The notes beneath the pieces were generated by a model. The model was not told the origin of the DNA, searched no databases, and worked only from the letters and a program-made list of their open reading frames with translations. Of a DNA stretch of 64,000 nt, positions 1 through 7,949 are shown one piece after another. A program made the translations under genes and the position numbers. The stretch comes from Marisediminitalea lipolytica (lineage in GTDB: Bacteria > Pseudomonadota > Gammaproteobacteria > Enterobacterales > Alteromonadaceae), in assembly GCF_001758465.1 (NCBI RefSeq), contig NZ_MJIC01000009.1:186001-250000 (forward strand), written 5' to 3'. How positions within the stretch are numbered: the first letter of the stretch is position 1; every line of letters starts with the position of its first letter.

Positions 1-31
1 AGGTATCGATTCGAAGTTGTAGCCAGGGCAT
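1..31 (-). CDS. prmA: Ribosomal protein L11 methyltransferase, N-terminal start only (partial)
   Basis: Only the first ten codons are in the window; the gene runs off the left edge on the minus strand. They read MPWLQLRIDT, very close to the conserved PrmA N-terminus (MPWIQLKLNT in E. coli). An ATG at 31-29 is preceded on the minus strand by a GAGG ribosome binding site five bases upstream. PrmA trimethylates ribosomal protein L11. In many gammaproteobacteria prmA follows accC directly on the same strand; here accC lies on the same strand but about 7.9 kb away, with the genes between them as intervening material. The identification rests on ten residues plus synteny, so it is likely but not certain. 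Confidence 0.8.
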   Translation of the reverse strand, partial: MPWLQLRIDT

Positions 32-262
32 GGGATCCTCAACGGCAATGTAAAAACTGCAAGTTTAACAGGGATAGCGCTGACTGGGGAATCTATATAG
101 CAATTGGTCAGGCGGTTTTGCGATTTTTTGCGTGTCGGCGGGATAACGTGGAGATAATCGCTAATTTCAATTATGGTTTAAGTGACAAAATAAAAAAGTA
201 ACAAAGGGGCATGGGCTTGCACCTTGCGTTGGTGATAAGCGTTACTCCCAAGGAGAGAAAGG
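32..262. promoter_or_regulatory. Divergent intergenic region between prmA and amidase gene
   Basis: This 231-base spacer separates the minus-strand prmA start from the plus-strand amidase and must carry the promoters for both. The amidase has a clear ribosome binding site, AGGAGA at 251-256. I cannot pick a convincing -35/-10 pair or operator. Open frames cross the region on both strands, but none resembles a known protein. Confidence 0.4.
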
Positions 263-1885
263 ATGGCACACAAACTGGTTGGAATAGCCTTGCTTCTGAC
301 TTTGCTGATGTCCTGTGCATCGCAAACCAAACCACAGACAGACAGCAAATGGCTGGATGCTCCGGTAGCAGAACAGGTAGCAGCGATAAAGCGGGGTGAA
401 CTCACCTCAGAAGGGCTGGTAACCGGCTATCTGGCGCGCATTGAATCGCTGGATAAAAGCGGGCCGACCCTGAACAGTATTTTGCGGTTAAATGCCAATG
501 CGCTGGCAGAGGCCCAAAAACGGGATGCCGCGCTGGCGAATGGCGAAACACCGGGGCCTTTGCATGGCATACCGGTGCTGCTCAAGGATAATATTGAAAC
601 CCTGGATATGCCGACTACCGCTGGATCCCTGGCGTTACTGGATAATGTTACCCGGCGCGATTCACCACTGGTGGCCAGTTTACGTAAAGCCGGGGCTATC
701 ATTCTGGGTAAAACCAATTTGTCGGAATGGGCAAACTTTCGTTCTGAGGCGTCGATCAGCGGTTGGAGTGCCGTAGGCGGCTTAACCCGTAACCCTCATA
801 TGCTTTCCCGCAGTGCCTGTGGTTCATCCTCTGGCTCGGGTGCCGCAATGGCTGCAGGGCTGGCTTCTTTAGCGGTGGGAACCGAAACCAATGGTTCGAT
901 TATCTGCCCGTCCGCAATGAATGGCATAGTAGGATTTAAACCAACAGTAGGGCTCATCCCACGTACGCACATTGTGCCTATTTCGGCGACTCAGGATACC
1001 GCCGGGCCGATGGCCCGCTCGGTTGGCGATGCCGCACTTATGGCGTCGGTGATGGCCGCTACAGATGCCAGCGACGAGGTAACACTGGATACCGCCAGAC
1101 CAGACAGCCAGTCGCTATTGTCCCTCTCCGGCGATATTACGGGTCTGAAAATCGGAGTGGTGCGTTATCGTCAGGGTGATAATCCACAAATCATTGGAGC
1201 CGTGGATAATGCCATCCAATTGCTGCGCACACAGGGAGCCAGTGTGGTTGAGATAGCCCAGTTTGAGCAGCCGAAAGACTTCTGGGAAAAGTCTTATCTG
1301 GTATTGCTTGCCGAATTTAAGACCACCATCAACGATTATTTGTTTTCCTCACCTGCCCGGTTACCCGTGCGAAATCTCAACGAATTAATCGGCTTTAATA
1401 AAACGTCTAAACGAGAAATGCAGCTGTTTGATCAGTCTATTTTTGTGCAGGCAGCGGCCACAGAAGGGATGGCTGGCAGCGATTACCAGCAGGCGCTGGC
1501 TGATATCAGAATGGCCACGCGTAGCCAGGGCATCGATAAACTGCTGGCCGATTACGATGTGGATGTGCTTATTGCGCCTTCAAATAATCCTGCTTTCCTG
1601 ATTGATGCGGTGTACGGTGATAGTGCTCCCAAAGGCTTTATTGGGATAGGGTATCTGGCCGCGATTGCCGGCTATCCGCATCTGACGGTCCCTCTAACCA
1701 GCGTCAAAGGCTTGCCTGTGGGGCTGAGTATTATCGGTGGCCGGTGGCAGGATGCTAAGGTGTTAAATGCAGGCCTGGTGTTTGAACAGGTCAGTCAGTT
1801 CCGGCTTGCTCCGGCGTTTGTGCCTACGGGCTTTGACAGCGCAGCTATGGCTGGCACAGCGCTGCCCTATAAGGCGCCACAGTAG
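263..1885 (+). CDS. Amidase-signature-family hydrolase, lipoprotein
   Basis: A 540-residue amidase-signature enzyme that hydrolyses an unknown amide. The N-terminus is a lipoprotein signal ending in LMSC (Cys18), so the enzyme is probably anchored in the periplasm or outer membrane. The Ser-cisSer-Lys triad is visible: Lys108 in GIPVLLKDN, cis-Ser188 in the ACGSSSGSG stretch and nucleophile Ser212 in TETNGSI, with the usual 24-residue Ser-Ser spacing. Length fits the secreted amidases annotated as GatA-like in marine bacteria; it is not GatA itself, because a signal peptide is present and no gatB/gatC is nearby. The start is fixed by AGGAGA seven bases upstream of the ATG and by the signal peptide. 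It appears monocistronic and is followed by a strong hairpin. Confidence 0.88.
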   Translation: MAHKLVGIALLLTLLMSCASQTKPQTDSKWLDAPVAEQVAAIKRGELTSEGLVTGYLARIESLDKSGPTLNSILRLNANALAEAQKRDAALANGETPGPLHGIPVLLKDNIETLDMPTTAGSLALLDNVTRRDSPLVASLRKAGAIILGKTNLSEWANFRSEASISGWSAVGGLTRNPHMLSRSACGSSSGSGAAMAAGLASLAVGTETNGSIICPSAMNGIVGFKPTVGLIPRTHIVPISATQDTAGPMARSVGDAALMASVMAATDASDEVTLDTARPDSQSLLSLSGDITGLKIGVVRYRQGDNPQIIGAVDNAIQLLRTQGASVVEIAQFEQPKDFWEKSYLVLLAEFKTTINDYLFSSPARLPVRNLNELIGFNKTSKREMQLFDQSIFVQAAATEGMAGSDYQQALADIRMATRSQGIDKLLADYDVDVLIAPSNNPAFLIDAVYGDSAPKGFIGIGYLAAIAGYPHLTVPLTSVKGLPVGLSIIGGRWQDAKVLNAGLVFEQVSQFRLAPAFVPTGFDSAAMAGTALPYKAPQ

Positions 1886-1895
1886 CCAACAAAAA

Positions 1896-1930
1896 AGGCG
1901 ACATGCCTGACCGGTGTGTCGCCTCCTTCA
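1896..1930 (-). terminator. Rho-independent terminator between amidase and HiPIP genes
   Basis: Inverted repeat AGGCGACA (1896-1903) with TGTCGCCT (1917-1924). The A-run at 1891-1896 reads as a U-tract on the minus strand, so it best serves the HiPIP gene. Convergent placement means it may also stop the amidase transcript. Confidence 0.7.
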
Positions 1931-1945
1931 GATGCAGCTCAGAGC

Positions 1946-2239
1946 TTAGCCAGGTTTTTTAACCCAAGCGCTGCACCAGCCGTTTTTGTTGACCTGTTTA
2001 CCAGGGAAGATTGCACAAGGGCGCCATTCTGCACCGGCGTCACCCTGAATATACATGCAGTTAGCGCACTGAGAGCCTTCTACTGTTGATTTGTTGGTGT
2101 ATTTAAGTGCTTTTGCGGTTGCGTCTTCTTCGCTTAGGTGTTCCTGTGCATTGGCGCGCAGTGCTACACCGCCCAAAGTCATGCCAATGAGCGTGGTTCC
2201 GGAAAGTTTCAGAAAGTCACGACGATTGACTGATTTCAT
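1946..2239 (-). CDS. High-potential iron-sulfur protein (HiPIP)
   Basis: A 97-residue precursor of a small periplasmic 4Fe-4S electron carrier. The Tat signal has the twin arginine in NRRDFLKLSG (residues 5-14) and a likely cleavage after RANA near residue 31. Four cysteines with HiPIP spacing follow: Cys58, Cys61, Cys75 and Cys89, with the aromatic residues usual around the cluster (Tyr63, Trp72, Trp88). HiPIPs shuttle electrons in respiratory or photosynthetic chains, and export by Tat is expected because the cofactor is inserted in the cytoplasm. It is a single gene with GGAG upstream. The promoter side contains an AGAATGATTCT dyad (near 2262-2272) that loosely resembles half of a Fur box; I do not claim iron control from it. 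Confidence 0.93.
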   Translation of the reverse strand: MKSVNRRDFLKLSGTTLIGMTLGGVALRANAQEHLSEEDATAKALKYTNKSTVEGSQCANCMYIQGDAGAEWRPCAIFPGKQVNKNGWCSAWVKKPG

Positions 2240-2298
2240 AGTTTTACTCCAAAAAAGTTAACGAGAATGATTCTTTTTTACTTGGGTCCCAAAATGCA

Positions 2299-2320
2299 AA
2301 AACCTGCCGCAGCAGGTTTT
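2299..2320 (-). terminator. Hairpin terminator downstream of flavin reductase gene
   Basis: A perfect stem AAAACCTGC (2299-2307) / GCAGGTTTT (2312-2320) with loop CGCA. On the minus strand it is followed by a T-rich stretch, fitting termination of the flavin reductase unit that ends at 2393. It is nearly symmetric, so it could work on both strands. Confidence 0.65.
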
Positions 2321-2392
2321 AAGGAAACGTCACAATGTATAGTCTTTTACTTATACAGATAAAAAAAAGATCTACAACAGATACCCTTCATT

Positions 2393-3046
2393 CTATTGAT
2401 CTGCATTAAAAATTTTCAGTGCCGCCGGGGCAATGTCTGGCTTGGCATAGGCCATTTTGGCTATCGGACTGACCTGATGGTAAGTATCGAGACCGCTAAT
2501 AGCGGCGAGTTGCAAAGCGCTGATATCGACGTTGCCATCATCGGTGATTGCGTCGGGATTAACCATTACCTGTTGAATATGGCCAATGACCAGTTCGGTG
2601 TTATTCAGGGCAATAGGAATGATCTCGGCTAACTGCAAACCGATTTTTAACGGGCTTTCGGCCACAAAGGGGGCGGCAAAATCCGGCTGCCACTGGGTGG
2701 TAAAATCACAGGCATCAAATTCGCTAATCGCAGAAGGATAACGGGCTGAAGTTTGATGACCCTGCGCGTACATCGAAACCGGCATGGCATTAATAGTGTA
2801 AAAGCCGGTTTGTTTGATATTACCCAGGGTGTCGCGCACTACCGAATGAGGGCGCATAATCATACCCATTAAGGGGGGACTGGCACCGATATGCACAACC
2901 GAACTAACAATGGCCAGGTTGGTCTGTTGTTGCTGATTACAGGTGCCAATCAGGTTAGCGCTTTTGTAGCCGGACAGACTATTTATAAAATTAGCCCGGT
3001 AGCGCTGCTCCATGGCTTCAATAGCCGCTGAATCAATAAGGTCCAT
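2393..3046 (-). CDS. Flavin reductase-like (FMN-binding split-barrel) protein
   Basis: A 217-residue cytoplasmic protein of the flavin reductase-like domain family, which binds FMN in a split barrel and usually supplies reduced flavin. The diagnostic part is the N-terminal half: NLIGTCNQQQQTNLAIVSSV (residues 32-51), then SPPLMGMIMRPHSVVRDTLGN and TGFYTINAMP, the pattern in this family that forms the FMN phosphate and isoalloxazine site. The physiological acceptor is unknown. It ends two bases before the small cysteine-rich gene upstream in the same direction (3049-3240), so the two are co-transcribed. Confidence 0.8.
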   Translation of the reverse strand: MDLIDSAAIEAMEQRYRANFINSLSGYKSANLIGTCNQQQQTNLAIVSSVVHIGASPPLMGMIMRPHSVVRDTLGNIKQTGFYTINAMPVSMYAQGHQTSARYPSAISEFDACDFTTQWQPDFAAPFVAESPLKIGLQLAEIIPIALNNTELVIGHIQQVMVNPDAITDDGNVDISALQLAAISGLDTYHQVSPIAKMAYAKPDIAPAALKIFNADQ

Positions 3047-3048
3047 GA

Positions 3049-3240
3049 TTACTCATTCTCCATTTCGGCCATGATCTCAAATTCGCCATGGCGGTCATAA
3101 ATGGTCACCAGAATTGGCTGGCAGCAAATCTGACAGTCAACAACCTGGCTTTGTCCAATGTCATTAATTTCATCAACTTCGATATCATTGATGGTCATAC
3201 AATAGGGACACTCAAATGTACTGGCTTTGGTTAAACTCAT
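3049..3240 (-). CDS. CPXCG-motif cysteine-rich small protein
   Basis: A 63-residue protein with two cysteine knuckles, Cys11-Pro-Tyr-Cys14 and Cys36-Gln-Ile-Cys39 (plus Cys40), and an otherwise acidic sequence. It matches the CPXCG-motif cysteine-rich family, presumed to bind one zinc; no function is established. It is the first gene of a two-gene minus-strand unit with the flavin reductase. There is no signal peptide, so it is cytoplasmic. Small size and clear Cys spacing make it a real gene rather than a chance frame. Confidence 0.8.
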   Translation of the reverse strand: MSLTKASTFECPYCMTINDIEVDEINDIGQSQVVDCQICCQPILVTIYDRHGEFEIMAEMENE

Positions 3241-3320
3241 AGCGACTACCCCGAAAAATGGTCTTAGTTACAGGCTATACGTAAAAACACCAAGGCTGGA
3301 TTGACGACGGGAGGACAGAC

Positions 3321-3629
3321 TTGGGACAAAAAGCAAAAATGGGCCGATGCTGCTGTTGCCAGCGGGAAACCTGGCTGACATTTCATCATCTCATTCCACG
3401 TAAAGTACATCGCCGTAGCCATTTTAAAAAGCACTATGATAAAGACCAACTGGCAGCGGGCATTCTGATTTGCCGCCAGTGTCATAACGGGATCCATCGG
3501 TTTTATGACGAGATGACCCTGACCAGAGTGTTCGCCACGCCCGAAGCCCTCATAGCGGATCCGGCGTTGAATGAGTACTTCAGCTGGGTGGCAAAGCAGC
3601 GGATCAGGACGGTTGACAAGGGCAGGTAG
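3321..3629 (+). CDS. HNH-type zinc-knuckle protein, putative nuclease
   Basis: A 102-residue protein. Cysteines cluster at residues 10-13, FHHLIPRK follows at 21-28, and CRQCHNGIHR lies at 51-60. This is the layout of a small HNH endonuclease: zinc-binding CxxC pairs around a His-His and an N-x2-H metal site. The start is TTG at 3321, supported by GGGAGGA six to eight bases upstream; the next in-frame ATG (3339) has no such site. It stands just upstream of the FAN1-like nuclease gene, 53 bases away on the same strand, so co-transcription and a shared DNA-repair role are possible but inferred. Nuclease activity is not certain; many such proteins are uncharacterised. Confidence 0.75.
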   Translation: MGQKAKMGRCCCCQRETWLTFHHLIPRKVHRRSHFKKHYDKDQLAAGILICRQCHNGIHRFYDEMTLTRVFATPEALIADPALNEYFSWVAKQRIRTVDKGR

Positions 3630-3682
3630 TCATTTATAGTGAGGGCTGTATATTTATACATGTTTTACATGCAGGACCGGTA

Positions 3683-5809
3683 ATGCGAAAAACACTGCCC
3701 GAGCGTTATTACCTCGATCACTTTTACGAATTTCTACAGTTTTTTGAAGGCGTCAATCGTGAGTTAGTCGACGACAAAACCGCTGCTTTTATCGATGCTT
3801 TTAAGGCGCTCAGCAGCGATGAGCAGTGTTTGATTGTGCGTGCAGCCAATCGCAAGTATCCGGTAGTAGTGGTAAAAACCTTTGTTTACGATGAGATAAA
3901 TCAACCCCTGCAAAACCTGGCAGCGCTGGCCGGGAAGGGATGGTTTAGCAGTATTACTCAGGCCGACAGTTATGCACTGGGGCAGGTATTAACCAAAGCC
4001 GATCTGCTGGCCTTACTGCGGTATAACGGCATTACAGTTAATGCCTCAGTGGCAAAGCCAGCGCTAACAGAACACCTGGCGCAACTTCTTGCCGGAAAGG
4101 CCCTGGCGGTGCCTGAAGACATTGATGAACAATATTTACTGCGTACTTTTGATGAGCCTTTAAATTATCTGTTGTTTTTATATTTCGGACACACCAAAGG
4201 GCGGTTAAATCAATTTTCCATGCGCGATCTCGGTGTCATGCGAACCCGACAGGATGTTAGTCGTCAGCTCGCACGTTTTGACAGCCCGGAGGCGGCTACT
4301 GGGGCGTATTACTATGCCAGCCAGTTAACCTTGTTTAAACAGCTTAATGAGGGGCAAAAGACCGGGTTTACTGTTGACTCGTCGGTGCCAGTATCCTGCC
4401 CTACCGGTTATGAGTACCGGGACAAACTGCTGTATCAGCTGGGCCTGTTCTGGCTGGGTAAGTCAGCAGAAAAGGGGCTGGCATGGTTACAGCAGGCAGG
4501 CAGCGATCAGGCCCAGGAAAAATGGTTAAGAGAGAGCTATAAGGCCGGCCACCAGGAAGCTGTGCAGACGCAGCTGGAATCGATCATCGATGACCCGTCT
4601 TCAGATACACTGCTGGCTTTTGCAGAAGACTTCTACAGTCGCAAGTTTGGTCGCAAGCGCACTTCGCTCCTTACCGATATGTTACGTGCCGCAACCCACA
4701 CAGTGCAGCTTGATGATATTCATAATCAGTCGGTGGAGCAGGGCGTCATTGGCTACTATCGCCGTCAGGGGCTTGAGGCATATCGGGCCGAGAATCAGCC
4801 CTGGCGTATGCTGTTTGGTTTACTCTTTTGGGACTGGTTGTATGGCGAGCTGGGCTTGGTCAGCGAATTTGACCGTCGTCCGCAAGTGCTGCGTCACAAC
4901 GATTTCTACGCACGTTTTGCCACTGATATAGAAAGTCATTTAGCACAGTACTGCGGTGATGCCGCAACATTGCACCGGTATTTACTAAAACAAGCGAGTG
5001 CACATTATGGCAAGGTAAACAGCCTGTTTATGTGGCGCCAGGGGTTGCCGGAAGCCATAACCGTGTTGCTTAAATATGTCAGCATGGCGCGCTTGCGCGC
5101 ATTTTTACTATTGATGTGTAAAGACTATGCCAGCTTGCGCGACGGTTTTCCTGACATTATGGTGGTGCAGGATGGACAGTTACGTTTTGAAGAAATCAAA
5201 GCGCCCGGTGACCAGCTCAGACGTAATCAGCTAATTACAATTCAACGGCTCCGGCAGTGCGGATTTGAGGTAGGCATTACTCAGGTTGAATGGTATCAGG
5301 ATCCTTTACAGCCCTATGTGGTAGTAGACATCGAAACCACCGGAGGGCAGTCGGCCAGCCATCGGATCACCGAAATAGGCATGGTTAAAGTGGTGGGGGG
5401 CGAAGAAGTGGCACGATGGCAAAGCCTGATCAATCCACAGCGCCATATTCCTTACCGGATCACTCAGTTAACCGGTATCAGTGATGACATGGTGGCTTCT
5501 GCGCCAATTTTTGCCGACGTTGCTGAAGATATTGAAGCGTTTACTAAAGACTGCGTTTTTGTAGCGCATAACGTAAATTTTGACTATGGGTTTATTAAAC
5601 AGGAATTTGCCCGCCTTGAACTTGATTTTAAGCGGCCAAAGTTATGTACCTGTGCCAGAATGCGCAAAACCTATCCTGGACTGAGTGCTTACGGACTTGG
5701 CCCGCTATCCAGACATTTCGACATAAAACTGGAAAATCACCACAGGGCATTGGATGACGCACTGGCCGCTAGCGAACTGTTGAAGCTTATTCAGCAGCGC
5801 AGTATCTGA
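3683..5809 (+). CDS. FAN1-like VRR-NUC nuclease fused to a DEDDh 3'-5' exonuclease
   Basis: A 708-residue protein with two nuclease modules. Residues 1-545 resemble bacterial FAN1, a structure-specific nuclease for crosslink repair: a SAP-like segment near 106-138, helical repeats, then a VRR-NUC core with Pro490-Asp491 in GFPDIMVV and Glu504-Ile-Lys506 (PD-(D/E)xK). Residues 547-708 are a complete DnaQ-type exonuclease: Asp549-Ile-Glu551 in VVDIETTGG, AHNVNFDYGFI, and HHRALDDALAA, giving all DEDDh residues. The two domains join with almost no linker. FAN1 orthologues that I know normally end at VRR-NUC, so the C-terminal exonuclease is an addition. There is no frameshift between the modules: one frame runs through. 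Substrate and polarity of the fused enzyme are inferred only. Confidence 0.87.
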   Translation: MRKTLPERYYLDHFYEFLQFFEGVNRELVDDKTAAFIDAFKALSSDEQCLIVRAANRKYPVVVVKTFVYDEINQPLQNLAALAGKGWFSSITQADSYALGQVLTKADLLALLRYNGITVNASVAKPALTEHLAQLLAGKALAVPEDIDEQYLLRTFDEPLNYLLFLYFGHTKGRLNQFSMRDLGVMRTRQDVSRQLARFDSPEAATGAYYYASQLTLFKQLNEGQKTGFTVDSSVPVSCPTGYEYRDKLLYQLGLFWLGKSAEKGLAWLQQAGSDQAQEKWLRESYKAGHQEAVQTQLESIIDDPSSDTLLAFAEDFYSRKFGRKRTSLLTDMLRAATHTVQLDDIHNQSVEQGVIGYYRRQGLEAYRAENQPWRMLFGLLFWDWLYGELGLVSEFDRRPQVLRHNDFYARFATDIESHLAQYCGDAATLHRYLLKQASAHYGKVNSLFMWRQGLPEAITVLLKYVSMARLRAFLLLMCKDYASLRDGFPDIMVVQDGQLRFEEIKAPGDQLRRNQLITIQRLRQCGFEVGITQVEWYQDPLQPYVVVDIETTGGQSASHRITEIGMVKVVGGEEVARWQSLINPQRHIPYRITQLTGISDDMVASAPIFADVAEDIEAFTKDCVFVAHNVNFDYGFIKQEFARLELDFKRPKLCTCARMRKTYPGLSAYGLGPLSRHFDIKLENHHRALDDALAASELLKLIQQRSI

Positions 5810-5901
5810 ACAATAAATAAAATCTAATATAGGTTAAAATAAATTTAATGAAATTGAATATTATTTTTAATAAATTAATTTGATCTTTTTTTACACTACA
5901 A

Positions 5902-5974
5902 GCATACTTTATCTAACACTGATTAAGTGTGTATGCGTTCTTGCTGTTTAGCCCACCTCGTTGTGGGCTTTTTT
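5902..5974 (+). ncRNA. Structured 3' region ending in a Rho-independent terminator, possible small RNA
   Basis: Ninety-odd bases after the FAN1-like stop codon lies a nested hairpin, GCATAC (5902-5907) with GTATGC (5931-5936) enclosing ACACT/AGTGT (5916-5920/5926-5930). It is followed by a classic terminator, AGCCCAC (5950-5956) / GTGGGCT (5963-5969) and a T-run from 5970. The terminator itself is secure; whether the upstream part is a separate small RNA or just the 3' untranslated region is unknown. The rest of the 5810-6191 gap is very AT-rich and holds no gene I can support. Confidence 0.45.
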
Positions 5975-6029
5975 CTTTCCGCACGAAAAATCATCGGGTA
6001 TTTTGGACTAAAAATATAAAGCTAAAAAT

Positions 6030-6044
6030 TAGTCAAATTGACTA
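6030..6044. promoter_or_regulatory. Palindrome upstream of DUF3718 gene, possible operator
   Basis: TAGTCAAATTGACTA is a 15-base palindrome around a single central base, flanked by A-rich and T-rich arms. It sits about 150 bases before the DUF3718 gene. No regulator can be assigned, and it could be part of a weak hairpin rather than a protein site. Confidence 0.3.
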
Positions 6045-6191
6045 TATTTTGGTTTTTGATTTTTGGCACAGGCCAACTAGTTTTGCGCGTTTCACATTAA
6101 GTTATTGATAAATATAGTTAAAAAATATTGGCATCGTCATTGCTCTAGCTAAAGTAACTTTCTCCCGTAAATAGTAAAAAAGGAAATGACG

Positions 6192-6515
6192 ATGAAAACA
6201 TTCACTAAAGTAGTAATGGTTGCTGGTTTAACGTTTGGCGCAATGGCAGCAGCTCATGCTGATACCCAACTGGTGGCAGCAGACAACGAAGTGACTTCTA
6301 AGATTTGCGTGGTTGCTGCTAAAGGCAGCAAAATGAAACTGCATGCAGCGCTTAAAGATGTTGGCCTGAGCCGCGATTATGTTGAAAAAAATATTACCTG
6401 TAACGGTATGCCTATAGTTGAGTTTGTTGAGCAGTATGGCGAAAACGTAGCAAAAATTAACCGCTACATCACTGCTGGTGAGTACACTGGCACCCTGATC
6501 AGCCGCGCGAACTAA
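6192..6515 (+). CDS. DUF3718 family exported protein
   Basis: A small exported protein of 107 residues after start correction. A cleavable signal peptide (MKTFTKVVMVAGLTFGAMAAAHA) precedes a mature chain of about 85 residues with two cysteines (KICVV and ITCNG) that could form a disulfide. It belongs to DUF3718, a family of unknown function in Alteromonas and Shewanella relatives. An in-frame ATG two codons upstream (6186) lies only one base from the AGGA ribosome binding site (6181-6184), so the ATG at 6192, seven bases from it, is chosen. It is monocistronic, with its own terminator right after the stop codon. Confidence 0.82.
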   Translation: MKTFTKVVMVAGLTFGAMAAAHADTQLVAADNEVTSKICVVAAKGSKMKLHAALKDVGLSRDYVEKNITCNGMPIVEFVEQYGENVAKINRYITAGEYTGTLISRAN

Positions 6516-6533
6516 TCCTATGATGTTAATGCA

Positions 6534-6569
6534 AAAAGCCCCGATGGCTTGCCTCGGGGCTTTTGTTTT
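6534..6569 (+). terminator. Rho-independent terminator of DUF3718 gene
   Basis: The stem AAAAGCCCCGA (6534-6544) pairs with TCGGGGCTTTT (6554-6564), followed by further Ts. It starts about 20 bases after the stop codon. Confidence 0.85.
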
Positions 6570-6687
6570 GCCTGGAGAAAAGCCGTCATTTTCACTTTAG
6601 CAACGGACTACTCGGGCACTGATAAAGAGAGTTCAGGCTCAACTCGCTGCACAATAAAAACTCCCTTGTGCTCCTTGCTTCGCTGCT

Positions 6688-7623
6688 TCAAAACGATCGT
6701 TTAATCCCAACTAAAAGGCGTCGGGTATTTTTAACCATATCGATTCTGGCAAACCAATCAAGCCGGGCCGCGAAAATGTTGCCAGAAAATTCCAGCGAGC
6801 CTGCATGTCCGGTGCCCAGATAATCTTCGGTTAGTGTTGCCCGTTCACCGAATTCCGTACTGACATAAGCATAGTAGCCATAGAACGCTATGGGATATTG
6901 TTGAATTAAAAATGTGCTTTCTAAACCCAACACCAGTTTATTTTCTGCCTGATCGACCCGGCGTACTATTTCTGCAAACCACACTTGTTCAGGTTGCTGG
7001 TGGTAACGGATTTCACCGCGAAGGTAATTACCATTGGTGATATGTTCTACACCGGCCTCAATGCTGAATAAATGATTTAACGTTGCGCTGTATTCAAGCT
7101 CGAACAGATTAATATCGCCATGCACTGCAAGCGCCCTGGCGGGGTCGGTAGCGTCGAGTGCGCCAACGACCAGTTCCAGCTGGTGGTCAGGTTGGATCTG
7201 GTGAACATGCCGAAGACCCTGAAACCAGCCGTCTTTCGCCAAGCCTGTGGCAGAAACACGTCCTTTGTAGGTGGGAATCACACCAAATTCGGTTTTACCT
7301 TTGCTGTAAGTGCGCCTCATATAAAGCCGTCTGACGGCTATTTTATCGTTGTTGTCACTGCCAAAAGTATTGTGGCTGGAACTAAAGCCGTTTCCTGTGA
7401 CAACAAAGCTATGTAAGCTCCATTGCGAATCGAAGTTTAACCGGGGGTAAAACCGCAGACGATACTGGCTGCGTTCTGTTTGATCAGAGCGGTGATCGTA
7501 ACGGACCTGCATATCCAGTTTTTGTTGGTAAAAATCGGGTATGGCCGCTGCCATCAGTGGCTTTATGGTTAATCCCATAAGATATAAGGCAAAGCCAGTT
7601 ATTGCAGAAAGTCGCTTTAACAT
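6688..7623 (-). CDS. Outer-membrane beta-barrel (porin-like) protein
   Basis: About 311 residues with a signal peptide (MLKRLSAITG... to about LMAAA) and a body of alternating amphipathic strands ending in a terminal Phe (GIKRSF), the hallmark of an outer-membrane barrel. Repeated patterns such as RSQYRLRFYPRLNF and RLLVGIKRSF are typical of strands facing lipid. I cannot name the substrate; it is porin-like and not obviously TonB-dependent, because no plug domain is present. The ATG at 7623 is preferred over an in-frame TTG at 7635; neither has a strong ribosome binding site. It has no operon partner; the neighbour downstream is the DUF3718 gene on the other strand. Confidence 0.65.
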   Translation of the reverse strand: MLKRLSAITGFALYLMGLTIKPLMAAAIPDFYQQKLDMQVRYDHRSDQTERSQYRLRFYPRLNFDSQWSLHSFVVTGNGFSSSHNTFGSDNNDKIAVRRLYMRRTYSKGKTEFGVIPTYKGRVSATGLAKDGWFQGLRHVHQIQPDHQLELVVGALDATDPARALAVHGDINLFELEYSATLNHLFSIEAGVEHITNGNYLRGEIRYHQQPEQVWFAEIVRRVDQAENKLVLGLESTFLIQQYPIAFYGYYAYVSTEFGERATLTEDYLGTGHAGSLEFSGNIFAARLDWFARIDMVKNTRRLLVGIKRSF

Positions 7624-7703
7624 ACTCTGTGGCAACGTAATTCAGATGTCGCAGAGTGTAGCTTAAAAAGGAGGCAGGATCTGTAATGTCCTGAACGCAG
7701 ATA

Positions 7704-7780
7704 TAAAAAAGCCGGCTAAGCGCCGGCCAAACAAGTGGAGAATTACCTTGAAATCAAGGTCACCACAACTCTGTGGGTCG
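7704..7780 (-). ncRNA. Candidate small RNA with three hairpins and a terminator
   Basis: On the minus strand three dyads occur in a row: CCACA/TGTGG (7763-7767/7772-7776), the perfect ACCTTGA/TCAAGGT (7745-7751/7754-7760), and GCCGGC/GCCGGC (7711-7716/7722-7727). The last is followed by an A-run on the plus strand at 7704-7710, which is a U-tract in a minus-strand transcript. That is the shape of a short RNA ending in a Rho-independent terminator. No open frame fits it, and it lies after accC's own terminator, so it is not needed to end accC. The promoter is unclear and the family is unrecognised. Confidence 0.35.
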
Positions 7781-7892
7781 ATACAGAAAAGTGGCGAAAA
7801 TTAAACTAAAGTCTAATCCTAAAAAACACTATAGTAGCCAAGATTCGACAGAGATAATTCAAAAAATCGATTCGTTTAATAGGAAAAAACGA

Positions 7893-7922
7893 ATAAAAAA
7901 AGCTTTCCGAAGAAAGCTTTTT
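7893..7922 (-). terminator. Terminator of the aroQ-accB-accC operon
   Basis: The stem AAAAGCTTTC / GAAAGCTTTT (about 7898-7907 / 7912-7921) has a short loop and an A-run at 7895-7900, giving a U-tract on the minus strand. It lies 28 bases beyond the accC stop codon. Confidence 0.8.
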
Positions 7923-7949
7923 AAAATTTACTGCGTGAAGTGCAAGCGC

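Noticed and set aside
1..201. Open plus-strand frame across the left edge
   Set aside because: The opposite strand carries the clear PrmA start; the plus-frame protein has no recognisable pattern.
2262..2272. AGAATGATTCT dyad before the HiPIP gene as a Fur box
   Set aside because: Only about half of the 19-base Fur consensus is matched, so no iron control is claimed.
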